The notes below the pieces were generated by a model that was not told where the DNA came from, did not search any database, and was given only the letters and a program-made list of their open reading frames with translations. Positions 1-10,183 of a DNA stretch of 64,000 bases are shown in pieces (position 1 is the first letter of the stretch; the number at the start of each line of letters is the position of its first letter). This DNA is from Panacagrimonas perspica. Lineage in GTDB: Bacteria; Pseudomonadota; Gammaproteobacteria; Nevskiales; Nevskiaceae. The translations under genes and the position numbers were made by a program. The DNA lies in the NCBI RefSeq assembly GCF_004364935.1, contig NZ_SOBT01000009.1, forward strand, positions 147,994-211,993, in the 5' to 3' direction.

Positions 1-1196
<1,196 letters not shown>

Positions 1197-1271
1197 CGCT
1201 CTTAGCTCTCGGTAATTGGGTTGCTGTCACTGACGAAAAGACGTGGGCCGCTTTCGGCGTCCCACTTGAAT

Positions 1272-1297
1272 TGGTGCCCACTCCGCGATTCGAACGC
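1272..1297 (-). pseudogene. tRNA-Thr 3'-end fragment
   Basis: These 26 bases repeat the CCA tail, acceptor 3' strand and T-arm of the intact tRNA-Thr at 1379-1454, with one mismatch. No matching acceptor 5' strand, D-arm or anticodon arm follows upstream. Just upstream on the same strand is a perfect hairpin and then a stretch with another T-loop-like TTCGAA in near-palindromic context (about 1339-1368). I read the 1270-1375 interval as debris of a duplicated tRNA gene left between tRNA-Thr and tuf. It may still be processed as the 3' end of a transcript. Confidence 0.6.
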
Positions 1298-1298
1298 C

Positions 1299-1321
1299 TG
1301 CGGTCGCGTCAAGCGACCGCA
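1299..1321. other. Perfect 9-bp hairpin in the tRNA-Thr to tuf spacer
   Basis: The arms TGCGGTCGC and GCGACCGCA are perfectly complementary around a 5-base loop. There is no T-tract on either side, so it is not a standard intrinsic terminator. It lies in the transcript between tRNA-Thr and tuf, where it could be an RNase processing or pausing structure. This is inference from the symmetry only. Confidence 0.45.
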
Positions 1322-1378
1322 CGAACCGCTGATCCCGCAAGGTCGCGCGTTCGAATCGCCGCGCAACCTCTACTGATT

Positions 1379-1454
1379 TGGTGCCCACTACGCGATTCGA
1401 ACGCGTGACCTCACCCTTACCAAGGGTGCGCTCTACCACTAGAGCTAAGTGGGC
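1379..1454 (-). tRNA. tRNA-Thr(GGT)
   Basis: The gene reads GCCCACT...AGTGGGC for the acceptor stem, with a D-arm GCTC/GAGC, an anticodon loop TTGGTAA (anticodon GGT) closed by CACCC/GGGTG, and a T-arm with loop TTCGAAT. The CCA end is encoded (1379-1381). It is the last tRNA before tuf, matching thrT in the E. coli thrU-tyrU-glyT-thrT-tufB cluster. Confidence 0.96.
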
Positions 1455-1495
1455 GATGCTTCTACAGGGGGAAACGTGCCTCTGAAGCGAAAAAC

Positions 1496-1569
1496 TGGAG
1501 CGGGTGATGGGAATCGAACCCACGCTATCAGCTTGGAAGGCTGAAGTTCTACCATTGAACTACACCCGC
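1496..1569 (-). tRNA. tRNA-Gly(TCC)
   Basis: Acceptor arms GCGGGTG/CACCCGC are intact. The anticodon stem TCAGC/GCTGA encloses loop CTTCCAA (anticodon TCC), and the T-arm has loop TTCGATT. CCA is encoded at the 3' end. This is the working copy; a decayed copy of the same 74-nt length lies immediately upstream at 1596-1669. Confidence 0.96.
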
Positions 1570-1595
1570 CTCGACTACTCACCCGCATGACGCAA

Positions 1596-1669
1596 GCGGG
1601 TGATGGGGATCACCATCTCCACGCCATGCTGCTCGGAAGGCTGAAGTTCTACCGCTGAACTACACCCGC
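1596..1669 (-). pseudogene. Decayed tRNA-Gly(TCC) copy
   Basis: The 5' half is nearly identical to the adjacent tRNA-Gly (acceptor GCGGGTG, D-arm, TTCAGCCTTCC), and the acceptor 3' strand CACCCGC is intact, giving the same 74-nt length. The anticodon stem 3' strand is GCAGC instead of GCTGA and no longer pairs. The conserved T-loop TTCGA is gone, and TGC replaces the CCA tail. It is therefore a tandem duplicate that has lost function as a tRNA, although the transcript could still fold at its acceptor stem. Confidence 0.8.
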
Positions 1670-1700
1670 CCGACTGCCACCGATCCCGTGCTGCAAGCCA

Positions 1701-1786
<86 letters not shown>

Positions 1787-1810
1787 AAGCGACCCGCAAA
1801 ACGGGCGCGT

Positions 1811-1839
1811 ATTCTCGGGATGAGGTCAGGGGGCGTCAA
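1811..1839 (-). promoter_or_regulatory. Candidate sigma-70 promoter of the tRNA-tuf cluster
   Basis: On the minus strand TTGACG (1839-1834) is followed after exactly 17 bases by GAGAAT (1816-1811) and then a GC-rich discriminator (acgcgcccg), as is usual for stringently controlled stable-RNA promoters. The -35 box overlaps the topA stop codon. The mature tRNA-Tyr starts 25 bases after the -10 box. Confidence 0.5.
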
Positions 1840-4286
1840 GCCGACGGCTTCTTCTTTCCTGCTTTCTTCACCGCTTTCTTGGCCGGCGCTTTTTTCTTCG
1901 CTGGAGTTTTGGCGGCTTTGGTCGCTGGTTTGTCGTCCGCAGCCTTCGTCGCCGCCTTCGCACCCTTGCCCTTGCCCTTGGCGCCCGGCTTGGGTTTCTG
2001 CGCAGCTTCGTGCAGGAAGAACTCGCAATCCAGCGCCGACAGGGCTTCCGGGTCGCGGGCACGCGGGATGTTCGCGCGCCGCTCGCCGTCGGTGATGTAC
2101 GGCCCGAACCGCCCCTTGATGATGCGGATGCCGGTGCCGGGGAATTCCTTGATCGTGGCCGCCGCCAGCGCGGCAGCCTTCTGCTCGATCAGCTCGATGG
2201 CGCGCGGCAGCTCGATCGTGAACGGATCATCGTCCTTCTTCAGCGACACGAACGCCTTGCCGTAGCGCACGTACGGCCCGAAGCGGCCGATGTTGGTCTC
2301 GACTTCCTCGCCGGTGGGCAGCGCGCCGAGCTTGCGCGGCAGCTTGAACAGGTCCATCGCCGCCTCGAGGGTGATCGTGTCGATGCGCTGGTTGGCGCGC
2401 AGCGATGCAAAACGCGGCTTGTCGACGTCTTCCTTGCTGCCGACCTGCACGAACGGCCCGTAGCGCCCCAGTCGCGCGGTGACCGGCTTGCCGCTGACCG
2501 GATCCACGCCGATGACGCGGGCGTCCGCGACGGCCTCCTTGCGCGACAGTTCCTGCTTTTCGTCGACGCGCGCCTTGAACGGGACCCAGAACGACTCGAG
2601 AACCGGCACCCACTCACGCTCGCCGCGCGAAATCTCGTCGAGTTCTTCTTCGAGATTGGCGGTGAATTCGTAGTCGACGTACTGGCGGAAATGATCCGTC
2701 AGGAAGCGGTTGACGATCATGCCGACATCGGTCGGATTGAACGCCTTGCCTTCGAGGCGCACGTACTCGCGGCTCTGCAAGGTCGAGATGATCGAGGCGT
2801 AGGTCGACGGGCGGCCGATGTCGAATTCCTCGAGCGTCTTGACCAGCGAGGCTTCGGTGTAGCGCGGCGGCGGCTCGGTAAAATGCTGGTCCGCGATGAC
2901 TTCCAGCAGCTTGACGTGCTCGCCCTCGACCATCGCCGGCAGGCGCTTGTCGTCCTCGTCGTCCTCGTCCTTGTCGTTCGGATCGTCGGCCTTGATGTTG
3001 TAGGCGGCGAGGAATCCAGGTTCGATCAGGACCGATCCATTGGCGCGAAACGCGTGCGCCTCTCCGGCGCGCAGCTCGACGGTGACGGTATCGGACACGG
3101 CCGGCGTCATCTGGCAGGCGACCGCGCGGCGCCAGATCAGCTCGTACAGACGCGCCTGATCCGGACTCAGGTATTTCGCCACGTCCTTGGGAAGCCGCGC
3201 CGACGACGTCGGGCGGATGGCCTCATGCGCTTCCTGCGCGTTCTTGGACTTGGCCTTGAAATAGCGCGGCTCGTCGGGCAATCCCTTCGAACCGAACTGC
3301 TCGACGATGACGTGGCGGATCTCGTTGATGGCCTCGTTGGCGAGATTCACCGAGTCGGTACGCATGTACGAGATCAGGCCCACGGTCTCGCCGCCGATAT
3401 CGACACCTTCGTACAGCTGCTGCGCGGCGCGCATCGTGCGACTCGACGTGAAGCCGAGCTTGCGATTGCCTTCCTGCTGCAGCGTCGAGGTCGTGAACGG
3501 CGGGCTCGAGAAACGGCGCCGCTGCTTCTTCTCGATGCTCTTGACCAGCAGCTCGCCACGCGCGGCATCGAGCAGGCGCTGCTTGGCGGCTTCGGATCCA
3601 CCGACATCGGTCAACGTGAACTGTTCGACCTTCACGCCGTCGAGTTCGATCAGGCGTGCGGCGAAGGATTGCGTCTCCTTCTGCGCCCGCGCCTCGATCG
3701 TCCAGTATTCCTGCGCGACGAACTTCTTGATCTCTTCTTCGCGCTCGCAGATCAGGCGCAGCGCCGGACTCTGCACGCGACCCGCGGACAGGCCCGGGGC
3801 CACCTTGCGCCACAGTAGCGGCGAAAGATTGAAACCGACCAGGTAGTCCAGCGCGCGGCGCGCCTGCTGCGCATTGACCAGGTCGTAGGCGACGTCGCGC
3901 GGGTTGGCGATGGCCTCATTGACGGCGGCCTTGGTGATTTCGTGGAACACGACGCGCTTGACGGGCTTGCCCTTCAGCGCGCCTTTTTCCTTCAGCAGCT
4001 CGACCAGATGCCAGGAAATGGCTTCGCCCTCGCGATCAGGGTCGGTTGCCAGATAGAGCGTGTCGGCCAGCTTGAGCGCGGCGGAAATCGCGCGCACATG
4101 CTTCTCGTTCTTCTCGATGATCTGGTACTTCATCTCGAAGCCGTTCTTCGTATCGACCGCGCCATCCTTGGGCACGAGGTCGCGCACGTGACCGTACGAG
4201 GCAAGCACCTCGTAATCGGGCCCGAGATATTTCTTGATCGTCTTGGCCTTTGCAGGCGACTCGACGATGACCAGGTTTTTGCTCAT
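1836..4286 (-). CDS. topA: DNA topoisomerase I
   Basis: Type IA topoisomerase that relaxes negative supercoils by cutting one strand through a 5'-phosphotyrosine. The 816-residue product begins MSKNLVIVESPAKAKTI (Toprim domain, with TDPDREGEAI near 81-90) and has the active-site tyrosine Y307 in GLISYMRTDS. Toprim_CRpt-type GRFGPY/GRYGPF repeats and a Lys/Ala/Pro-rich tail follow, the tail being typical of xanthomonad-like TopA in place of zinc ribbons. An upstream in-frame start would add 41 residues not seen in the family, so the ATG at 4286 is preferred. It runs into the tRNA cluster downstream. Confidence 0.97.
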   Translation of the reverse strand: MSKNLVIVESPAKAKTIKKYLGPDYEVLASYGHVRDLVPKDGAVDTKNGFEMKYQIIEKNEKHVRAISAALKLADTLYLATDPDREGEAISWHLVELLKEKGALKGKPVKRVVFHEITKAAVNEAIANPRDVAYDLVNAQQARRALDYLVGFNLSPLLWRKVAPGLSAGRVQSPALRLICEREEEIKKFVAQEYWTIEARAQKETQSFAARLIELDGVKVEQFTLTDVGGSEAAKQRLLDAARGELLVKSIEKKQRRRFSSPPFTTSTLQQEGNRKLGFTSSRTMRAAQQLYEGVDIGGETVGLISYMRTDSVNLANEAINEIRHVIVEQFGSKGLPDEPRYFKAKSKNAQEAHEAIRPTSSARLPKDVAKYLSPDQARLYELIWRRAVACQMTPAVSDTVTVELRAGEAHAFRANGSVLIEPGFLAAYNIKADDPNDKDEDDEDDKRLPAMVEGEHVKLLEVIADQHFTEPPPRYTEASLVKTLEEFDIGRPSTYASIISTLQSREYVRLEGKAFNPTDVGMIVNRFLTDHFRQYVDYEFTANLEEELDEISRGEREWVPVLESFWVPFKARVDEKQELSRKEAVADARVIGVDPVSGKPVTARLGRYGPFVQVGSKEDVDKPRFASLRANQRIDTITLEAAMDLFKLPRKLGALPTGEEVETNIGRFGPYVRYGKAFVSLKKDDDPFTIELPRAIELIEQKAAALAAATIKEFPGTGIRIIKGRFGPYITDGERRANIPRARDPEALSALDCEFFLHEAAQKPKPGAKGKGKGAKAATKAADDKPATKAAKTPAKKKAPAKKAVKKAGKKKPSA

Positions 4287-4386
4287 CGGATCACGGCTGA
4301 CGCGAACCGGACGGCCCGCGGGGGCGAAGCTTATAAGCGCAGGGTGAACCCCTGTCCAGCCGACCACGGGTAGTCGAGCGGTCGAT

Positions 4387-5646
4387 TCAGCTCCCGTCGC
4401 CGACCGCAAAAGCGGTCACCGGACGTGGCACACCGCGCAGTTCCAAGGCCCCCATTTGACGGGCATCGGGGGGTGGCGTGAGCTGTGCAAACACGCGGTC
4501 GGACATCAGGATGAGGCCAGGAGGACACATCGCTTCGAGGCGCGCCGCAATGTTCACGCCCAGCCCCAGCACCGTGTAATCGGTGCGATGCCGGCCCCCG
4601 AAGCTGCCCACCGCGATGTCGTCCTGATGAATGCCGATCCTCAGCCGCAAGCTCTGGGTGCCGGGCAGGATGTCGCGCACTGCAATCTGCCAGGCGCGCG
4701 CGGTCGCGAGCGCACGTCGTGCCTGCTCCTCGGGTGACAGCGGCTCCGGCGCGCCAAGGATGGCCATCACCGCGTCGCCGATGAACTTGTCGATCGTCGC
4801 GCCGTTCTCGAAGGCAACCGACGCCGTGCGGTCGTAAAACTTGGCCATCGCCAGCCCCAGTTCGTCCGGCGACAGCGCATCCGACAACGACGTGAACGAG
4901 ACGATGTCCGCGAACAGGATCGTCAGGCACCGCCGCGCGGGAGGGGCGTCCAGCAGTTCCTCGCCCGCCAGCACGCTTTCGACGTAGCGTGGCGGCAGGT
5001 GCCGGCACAGCACTTCCTCCACCGCGAAACGGTGCACCTGTTCGATCCGCCGGCGCGCCACGAACTCCCGCTGGCGGAGCTGACGGTTGTGGGCGACCCA
5101 GCCGACGGTGATCACGCTCAACGCCGTCATATAAATGAGTGCCGTGGTCATGTCGTGCCAGGCCGGCGGCTGCGGCCCGCCGACCAGGATGACGCACAGC
5201 CAGGTGATCATCGACAGTACGACGATGGCGATGACCTCGACGGGCTCCATCGCCAGCAACGCGGTCATGAACGCCAGCAGGCAGGGCATCGCCATGACGT
5301 GCAGCGATGAAAATCCGCCTTCCAGCATCGCGGCGGATCCTGCGAATGCCGCGCCACAGGCCCCGGCAACGACGTTGATCGTGCGCAGCACGGCGCGCGG
5401 CGGATCCTTGCGCACGATCAGCCACACGCATAGCAGCGCGACTTCCATTCCCAGCGTGTAGAGCGGGCCCTTCGGGAAGGCCGGCGTGATCCAGGCAGCA
5501 AGCTCGGTGCAGGCGACGATGACCATCGCCAATGGCGCCACGCGCAGCCAGCGCTGCACCAGCAGCAGCCGGTCGAACTCCTCGAAGGCGCGCACGTCCG
5601 CGTCGCGGGTCGCGACCCCAGGGTCCGGAACATGGGGCGCCGTCAT
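4387..5646 (-). CDS. Membrane class III adenylate/guanylate cyclase
   Basis: About 419 residues: an N-terminal region of roughly six membrane segments (about residues 25-190), a short linker and a class III nucleotidyl cyclase domain. The catalytic motifs are present: FADIVSFTSL (first metal Asp), IDKFIGDAVMAI (purine-selecting Lys and second metal Asp), HRTDYTVLG (second specificity residue Asp) and VNIAARLE (transition-state Asn and Arg). The Lys/Asp pair favours ATP, so cAMP is the likely product. A Clp/Crp-type regulator at 51.6 kb could be its reader. The ATG at 5646 is chosen; a GTG 42 bases upstream is possible. Confidence 0.85.
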   Translation of the reverse strand: MTAPHVPDPGVATRDADVRAFEEFDRLLLVQRWLRVAPLAMVIVACTELAAWITPAFPKGPLYTLGMEVALLCVWLIVRKDPPRAVLRTINVVAGACGAAFAGSAAMLEGGFSSLHVMAMPCLLAFMTALLAMEPVEVIAIVVLSMITWLCVILVGGPQPPAWHDMTTALIYMTALSVITVGWVAHNRQLRQREFVARRRIEQVHRFAVEEVLCRHLPPRYVESVLAGEELLDAPPARRCLTILFADIVSFTSLSDALSPDELGLAMAKFYDRTASVAFENGATIDKFIGDAVMAILGAPEPLSPEEQARRALATARAWQIAVRDILPGTQSLRLRIGIHQDDIAVGSFGGRHRTDYTVLGLGVNIAARLEAMCPPGLILMSDRVFAQLTPPPDARQMGALELRGVPRPVTAFAVGDGS

Positions 5647-5710
5647 CGTCGAAGCAGCCGCGGCTTCAGCGGACCCTTCCGCCGGCACAACGCAGCGGAA
5701 GGGCCCTCAC

Positions 5711-6178
5711 TCAGTGCAGGTAATTGCCCTGGTAATAGATGAGATCTTCCAGGTGCCCGAAGGCTTCCTCGGAATCCGGATGATTGACCATCACCAGCAG
5801 GCAGACCCACTTCACGCGCTCCAGATCGATCTCCTCGGAGAATGCCATCAGGCGATCGATGACGACTTCGCGAGCGGTGCTGTCGAGGATGCCGAGCTGC
5901 TCCAGATACAGCAGGAAGCCGCGGCAGTCGACCGACAACTTCTCCTGTTCCTGCTTGGCGAAGATGCGCAGCGAGCCGCGCGGTCCGAAGATCAGCGGTT
6001 GCTGGCGTTGCTCGGTGAGGCCATCGAGCCAGGAAAACGCGTGATTGACTTCTTCTACGGGAAATCCGGCGGCGGTCAGTTCATCCCGCAGGTTTTCCTG
6101 GTTTCCCGTGTCGACGAACTCACCGTGCTGGTAGTTCTCGAAGAGATACATCAGCACGTCCAGCACGGTCTCTTTCAT
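5711..6178 (-). CDS. smg: Smg protein (DUF494)
   Basis: 155 residues starting MKETVLDVLMYLFENYQHGE and ending DLIYYQGNYLH, which spans the whole DUF494/Smg family. Its molecular role is not established. It is nearly always found beside dprA and topA in gammaproteobacteria, as here. The chosen ATG gives the standard family N-terminus. Confidence 0.93.
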   Translation of the reverse strand: MKETVLDVLMYLFENYQHGEFVDTGNQENLRDELTAAGFPVEEVNHAFSWLDGLTEQRQQPLIFGPRGSLRIFAKQEQEKLSVDCRGFLLYLEQLGILDSTAREVVIDRLMAFSEEIDLERVKWVCLLVMVNHPDSEEAFGHLEDLIYYQGNYLH

Positions 6179-6271
6179 GGTCGCCTCGTGTCGGCGCCCG
6201 CGCCACGACGACATGCGCGCGCACAACCTGACATTAAGCGAGCGGCCCGGATTCTGTCCACGACATTTCCG

Positions 6272-7411
6272 TTACCGCTTCGAGCCGCCGTCCGCGACCG
6301 GAGCCGCAGGTCCCTTCAGGCGCATGACCCGGCCACCCGCGGCCGGCGCGACGCGGCCCTCGAGTTCCAGCTCGATCAGCGCTGCGCTGAGTTGATCGAC
6401 ACCCAATCCCAGCGCTTCCACCAAGGCGTCGATGGCGCAGGGCTGATCGCCCAGGGCGTCGAGAATCCGTTGGTGCCGATGCCCTTCCGCCCGCTTCGAT
6501 TCTTCATCCGCGACGGGGATCGAGCGCAGCCAGGAGCCCACCTGCCCGCCGATCTCCTCGAGGATGTCGTCGACGGTTTCGACCAGCTTCGCGCCCTGCC
6601 GGATCAGGCGATGGCAGCCGCGCGCCATCACGTTGTGGATCGACCCCGGGATCGCGAACACCTCCCGCCCCTGCTCGGCCGCCAGACGGGCGGTGATCAG
6701 CGAACCCGACTCGCTGGCGGCCTCGACGACCAGGACGCCGAGCGCCAGGCCCGAGATCAGGCGGTTCCGGCGTGGAAAATTCTCGGGGCGCGGTGCAGTC
6801 CCCGGCGCGAACTCCGATATCAGCAGGCCGCGACGATCGATCTCACTCGCGAGCGTCTTATGCCGCGACGGATACACGCGATCCAGCCCCGTCGCGCACA
6901 CCGCGATCGTGTTGCCCTCGACGGAAAGCGCTCCCCGATGCGCGGCCCCATCCACGCCCAGCGCAAGACCACTGGTGATCGTCAGGCCGCGACGGGCGAG
7001 TTCCGCCGCGAAGCCCTCCGCCGTTTCCAGCCCCTGCGGGGTGGCGTTGCGCGATCCGACGACAGCGATCTGCGGCAGCAACAGCAGATCGGGGTCGCCA
7101 CGGTAGAACAGCGCCGGTGGACAGGATGCGATTTCGCGAAGACGCTGCGGATAGCGTGCGTCGTTCCACGGAATCAAGCCGCGACGAGGCTCCTCACACC
7201 ACGCGGCATCCGATTCGTGCTGATGGGTGTCCAGCGAATCGAGCGCATCCCGTACGGTGCGCGCAATACCTGCGGCGCTCCAGACGGAGCGGCTGGCCGA
7301 CGATGCCGCCGACGCAGATCCGCATTGCTTCACCAAGCCGATCAATTGCGCCGCGCCCAGTCCCGGGCACCGGATCAACTTCAGCCAGCCGCGCAGTTCC
7401 TCCGGCGGCAT
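6272..7411 (-). CDS. dprA: DNA processing protein A
   Basis: 379-residue DprA/Smf, which binds incoming single-stranded DNA and loads RecA during natural transformation. An N-terminal SAM-like helical region (WLKLIRCPGLGAAQL) precedes the Rossmann-type core with GSRNATPQGLETAEGFA and SGLALGVDGAAHRGAL. The C-terminal 70 residues look like the winged-helix DML1-type domain. It lies between the LysM lipoprotein gene and smg, all on one strand with short gaps. Confidence 0.95.
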   Translation of the reverse strand: MPPEELRGWLKLIRCPGLGAAQLIGLVKQCGSASAASSASRSVWSAAGIARTVRDALDSLDTHQHESDAAWCEEPRRGLIPWNDARYPQRLREIASCPPALFYRGDPDLLLLPQIAVVGSRNATPQGLETAEGFAAELARRGLTITSGLALGVDGAAHRGALSVEGNTIAVCATGLDRVYPSRHKTLASEIDRRGLLISEFAPGTAPRPENFPRRNRLISGLALGVLVVEAASESGSLITARLAAEQGREVFAIPGSIHNVMARGCHRLIRQGAKLVETVDDILEEIGGQVGSWLRSIPVADEESKRAEGHRHQRILDALGDQPCAIDALVEALGLGVDQLSAALIELELEGRVAPAAGGRVMRLKGPAAPVADGGSKR

Positions 7412-7429
7412 CCCAGGATCCCGACCGGC

Positions 7430-8608
7430 TTACCGCCGGCCAGCGACCGGCTTCTCGACCTTGTCCATCTTGTGCACCGGCTCGGTGATGGCCATCACCA
7501 GGCCGAAGCTGACGCGCGGCGTGACCTTGAAGACGATGAGCTGGCCCACGAACGAATCGGGTAGCTTCACGCGGCGAATGCTGTACGGGTCCTGCGCGAT
7601 GCGATTGGACTGCAGGATGTCCAGCACATGCCCCGGCTCGAGCCCGTGGTCGGTGCCACGATTGAGCGTCACGATCTGGTACTGGCCGATCTGCGACAGC
7701 GCGTCGGTGACCGCGATGATGCGACCATCGATGGCCCCGGCCGGTGCACGCGGATAGAAGTTCTCGCTGAACGCTTCGGGTTCCGCCGGCAGCAGCCGAT
7801 CGCCGACGAGCGCCTCGCGCAGGCTGCGCGACAGCAGCGCGGTGCTGGGCTTGCCGTACTCGAGCACTTCCGCGTCGCCCACCGGGATCGCCTCGTAACC
7901 CAGCGTGTCCCCATTGTCCGGATCGCGATACATCTCGCCGCGGCGGACGACCGAATAGGTATAGGCCTGTTCCGGCTCGAGGTTCTCGACGTAGATGTTC
8001 ACGCCCTGCCCGCCGACGAGGTGGTCGTCGTCGAACGCGAGCAGGTACGGAGAGGCGTTGAGTTCATCGCTGGTGACCAGCCGGGGTCCGCGAAGGAAAT
8101 TGCGGATCGCATCGATCGGGATGATCGGAATCGCGCCATCCAGCGGTTCTTCGCGAACCTGCGGGGAAAGACGCTCGACCCCCACGCCGGAGACGCGCGT
8201 GTCGGTGCCCAGGCGTGGACGGCCGTTGACATAGACCAGCTTCAGCCGGTCGCCGGGGTAGATCTTGTGCGGGTTGCGGACCTGGTCGTTGACATACCAG
8301 ACCTCGGGCCACTGCCAGGGGTCGAGCATGAAGCGATTTGCAATGCCCCAGAGCGTGTCACCCTTCTTCACGACGTATTCGAGCGGCGCGTCCTCGCGCA
8401 CGACCGGCGCGGATTCCAGGAGGGGCGTCGGGGCCGGCCGGACGGGCGCCACCGGTTCAGCGACGACGGCTTCGGGTGGCGGCACGGGAGCCGGTTCAGG
8501 CGCCTGCGTGGTCGTCGCGCAAGCGGCAAGGACAGCGGCCGTGCCGGCCCCCGCCACGACGCGCATCAGACGATCCAAGCCCCACCCAGACCGACTATAA
8601 TTTCCCAT
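7430..8608 (-). CDS. LysM-domain lipoprotein
   Basis: 392-residue exported protein. The N-terminus carries a hydrophobic signal ending in the lipobox VLAAC, then a Pro/Ala/Glu-rich linker and a LysM peptidoglycan-binding module (EYVVKKGDTLWGIANRF...NPHKIYPGDRLKL, about residues 77-130). A conserved C-terminal region shared by the gammaproteobacterial LysM protein next to def/dprA follows. The ATG at 8608 is preceded by AAGGGAAG at good spacing; an internal ATG 42 bases further in would leave a very short signal peptide. It is divergent from def. Confidence 0.88.
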   Translation of the reverse strand: MGNYSRSGWGLDRLMRVVAGAGTAAVLAACATTTQAPEPAPVPPPEAVVAEPVAPVRPAPTPLLESAPVVREDAPLEYVVKKGDTLWGIANRFMLDPWQWPEVWYVNDQVRNPHKIYPGDRLKLVYVNGRPRLGTDTRVSGVGVERLSPQVREEPLDGAIPIIPIDAIRNFLRGPRLVTSDELNASPYLLAFDDDHLVGGQGVNIYVENLEPEQAYTYSVVRRGEMYRDPDNGDTLGYEAIPVGDAEVLEYGKPSTALLSRSLREALVGDRLLPAEPEAFSENFYPRAPAGAIDGRIIAVTDALSQIGQYQIVTLNRGTDHGLEPGHVLDILQSNRIAQDPYSIRRVKLPDSFVGQLIVFKVTPRVSFGLVMAITEPVHKMDKVEKPVAGRR

Positions 8609-8706
8609 GACGGCGCTTCCCTTGGTTCCCCGCATGATTCTGGCACAAACCCGAATCGCGACACCGGCTTGGCGTCAACTCTAGCAGTAGCTTCGCAACT
8701 CTTTCC

Positions 8707-9213
8707 ATGGCGCTACTTCCCATCCTGGAGCATCCCGATCCGCGGCTTCGCCAGAAAGCCACGCCGGTCACCGCGTTCGACGCGGCCCTGCAGAAACTGA
8801 TCGAAGACATGTTCGAGACCATGTACGCCGCGCCCGGCGTGGGTCTGGCTGCCACCCAGGTCGGCGTGATGCTGCGGCTGGCCGTCATGGACTGCGCCCC
8901 CAAGGAAGGGCCTCCGGAACCGGTGGTGCTGATCAACCCGGAAATCGTGGAATCTTCCGATCGCATGGAGATGGAAGAAGGCTGCCTCTCCGTGCCCGAC
9001 ACCAATGAAAAGGTGCCGCGTTTCAACCGGCTGAAGATGCGCGCGCTCGACCGCCAGGGAAAATCCTTCGAGATCGACGCCGAGGGCCTGCTGGCCCAGG
9101 CCATCCAGCACGAGATCGACCATCTCGACGGCAAGCTGTACATCGACTATCTGTCCAGCCTGAAGCGCGAGCGCATCAACAAGAAGCTGCGCAAACAGCG
9201 GCAGGTCGCTTGA
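8707..9213 (+). CDS. def: Peptide deformylase
   Basis: Metalloenzyme that removes the formyl group from nascent protein N-termini. The 168 residues contain the three family motifs: GVGLAATQ (44-51), EGCLSVP (91-97, metal ligand C93) and QHEIDH (134-139, ligands H135 and H139, catalytic E136). It is the first gene of a def-fmt pair; fmt begins 24 bases after its stop. Confidence 0.97.
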   Translation: MALLPILEHPDPRLRQKATPVTAFDAALQKLIEDMFETMYAAPGVGLAATQVGVMLRLAVMDCAPKEGPPEPVVLINPEIVESSDRMEMEEGCLSVPDTNEKVPRFNRLKMRALDRQGKSFEIDAEGLLAQAIQHEIDHLDGKLYIDYLSSLKRERINKKLRKQRQVA

Positions 9214-9237
9214 GCCGCCTCGTTTGAGGTCGCCCGC

Positions 9238-10173
9238 TTGAGATTGATCTTCGCCGGCACGCCGGCGTTCTCCGTGATGGCCCTCGACGCACTGGTCGAA
9301 GCCGGCCACGAGATCGTGGCGGTGTACACGCAGCCCGATCGCCCGGCGGGCCGCGGTCAGAAGCTCAGCGCCTCGCCGGTCGCCCAGCGCGCCGCCACGC
9401 TCGGCCTGCCCACCTTCAAACCGGCCAAGCTGCGGGGCAACGACGCGGCGCTCGATGAAATGCGCGCCCTGGATGCGGAATGCATGGTCGTGGTCGCCTA
9501 CGGCCTGATCCTGCCGCAGGCCGTGCTCGACATTCCGCGTCGCGGCTGCCTGAACATCCATGCCTCGCTGCTGCCGCGTTGGCGCGGCGCGGCGCCCATC
9601 CAGCGTGCAGTGCTGGCGGGTGACCCGCAGACCGGCGTGACGATCATGCAGATGGACGCAGGCCTGGATACCGGGCCGATGCTGCTGCTCGAGGCGCTGC
9701 CGATTCCCGCCGATGCGACCTCCGGCGACATCCACGACGCGCTCGCGCGGCTGGGAGCCCGGCTGATCGTCCAGGCCCTGGACGGGATCGAGCGCAACGC
9801 GTTGCCGGCGCAGGTGCAGCCGGCCGAAGGCGCCACGTACGCGAGCAAGCTGACCAAGGAAGAGGCGCGCCTGGACTGGTCGCTGCCGGCGGCCGAACTG
9901 CTGCGCCGCGTTCACGGCTACAACCCGATGCCGGGCGCCTGGTGCGAATGGAACGGCGAGCGCATCAAGTTGCTGCGGGCCGCGCTCGAAACGGGGCGCG
10001 ATACCGGAAGCTCGGAACCGGGCTCGGTACTCGCCGCCGACGAGCGCGGCCTGAGTGTCGCCACGTCGCAGGGCGTCCTGCGCATCATCGAGATGCAGCG
10101 GCCGGGAGGCAGGCCTTCCAGCCCGATGGCCGCGTACGGCCAACGGCCCCCGCTGGATCAGCGGCTGACCTGA
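9238..10173 (+). CDS. fmt: Methionyl-tRNA formyltransferase
   Basis: Formylates initiator Met-tRNA using 10-formyl-THF. The 311-residue protein has catalytic N106, H108 and D144 in the expected places and the signature SLLPRWRGAAP. The C-terminal OB-like domain is complete. The start codon is TTG (9238), supported by a GAGG nine bases upstream and by the canonical N-terminus MRLIFAGTPAFS. In most relatives rsmB follows directly; here about 5.7 kb separates them. Confidence 0.96.
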   Translation: MRLIFAGTPAFSVMALDALVEAGHEIVAVYTQPDRPAGRGQKLSASPVAQRAATLGLPTFKPAKLRGNDAALDEMRALDAECMVVVAYGLILPQAVLDIPRRGCLNIHASLLPRWRGAAPIQRAVLAGDPQTGVTIMQMDAGLDTGPMLLLEALPIPADATSGDIHDALARLGARLIVQALDGIERNALPAQVQPAEGATYASKLTKEEARLDWSLPAAELLRRVHGYNPMPGAWCEWNGERIKLLRAALETGRDTGSSEPGSVLAADERGLSVATSQGVLRIIEMQRPGGRPSSPMAAYGQRPPLDQRLT

Positions 10174-10183
10174 AGAAAGCGAC

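Noticed and set aside
1339-1368. A second tRNA in opposite orientation beside the tRNA-Thr fragment
   Set aside because: Only a T-arm-like near-palindrome is present; TTCGAA reads the same on both strands, so it gives no orientation and no cloverleaf forms.
2010-3818. 602-codon open frame on the plus strand opposite topA
   Set aside because: It is the antisense of a well-supported gene, rich in Arg/His/Asp, with no recognisable domain; such frames are common in high-GC DNA.
8596-8601. TATAAT as a -10 box for def
   Set aside because: It lies inside the start of the divergent LysM gene, no -35 is found 16-18 bases upstream, and it is more than 100 bases from def.
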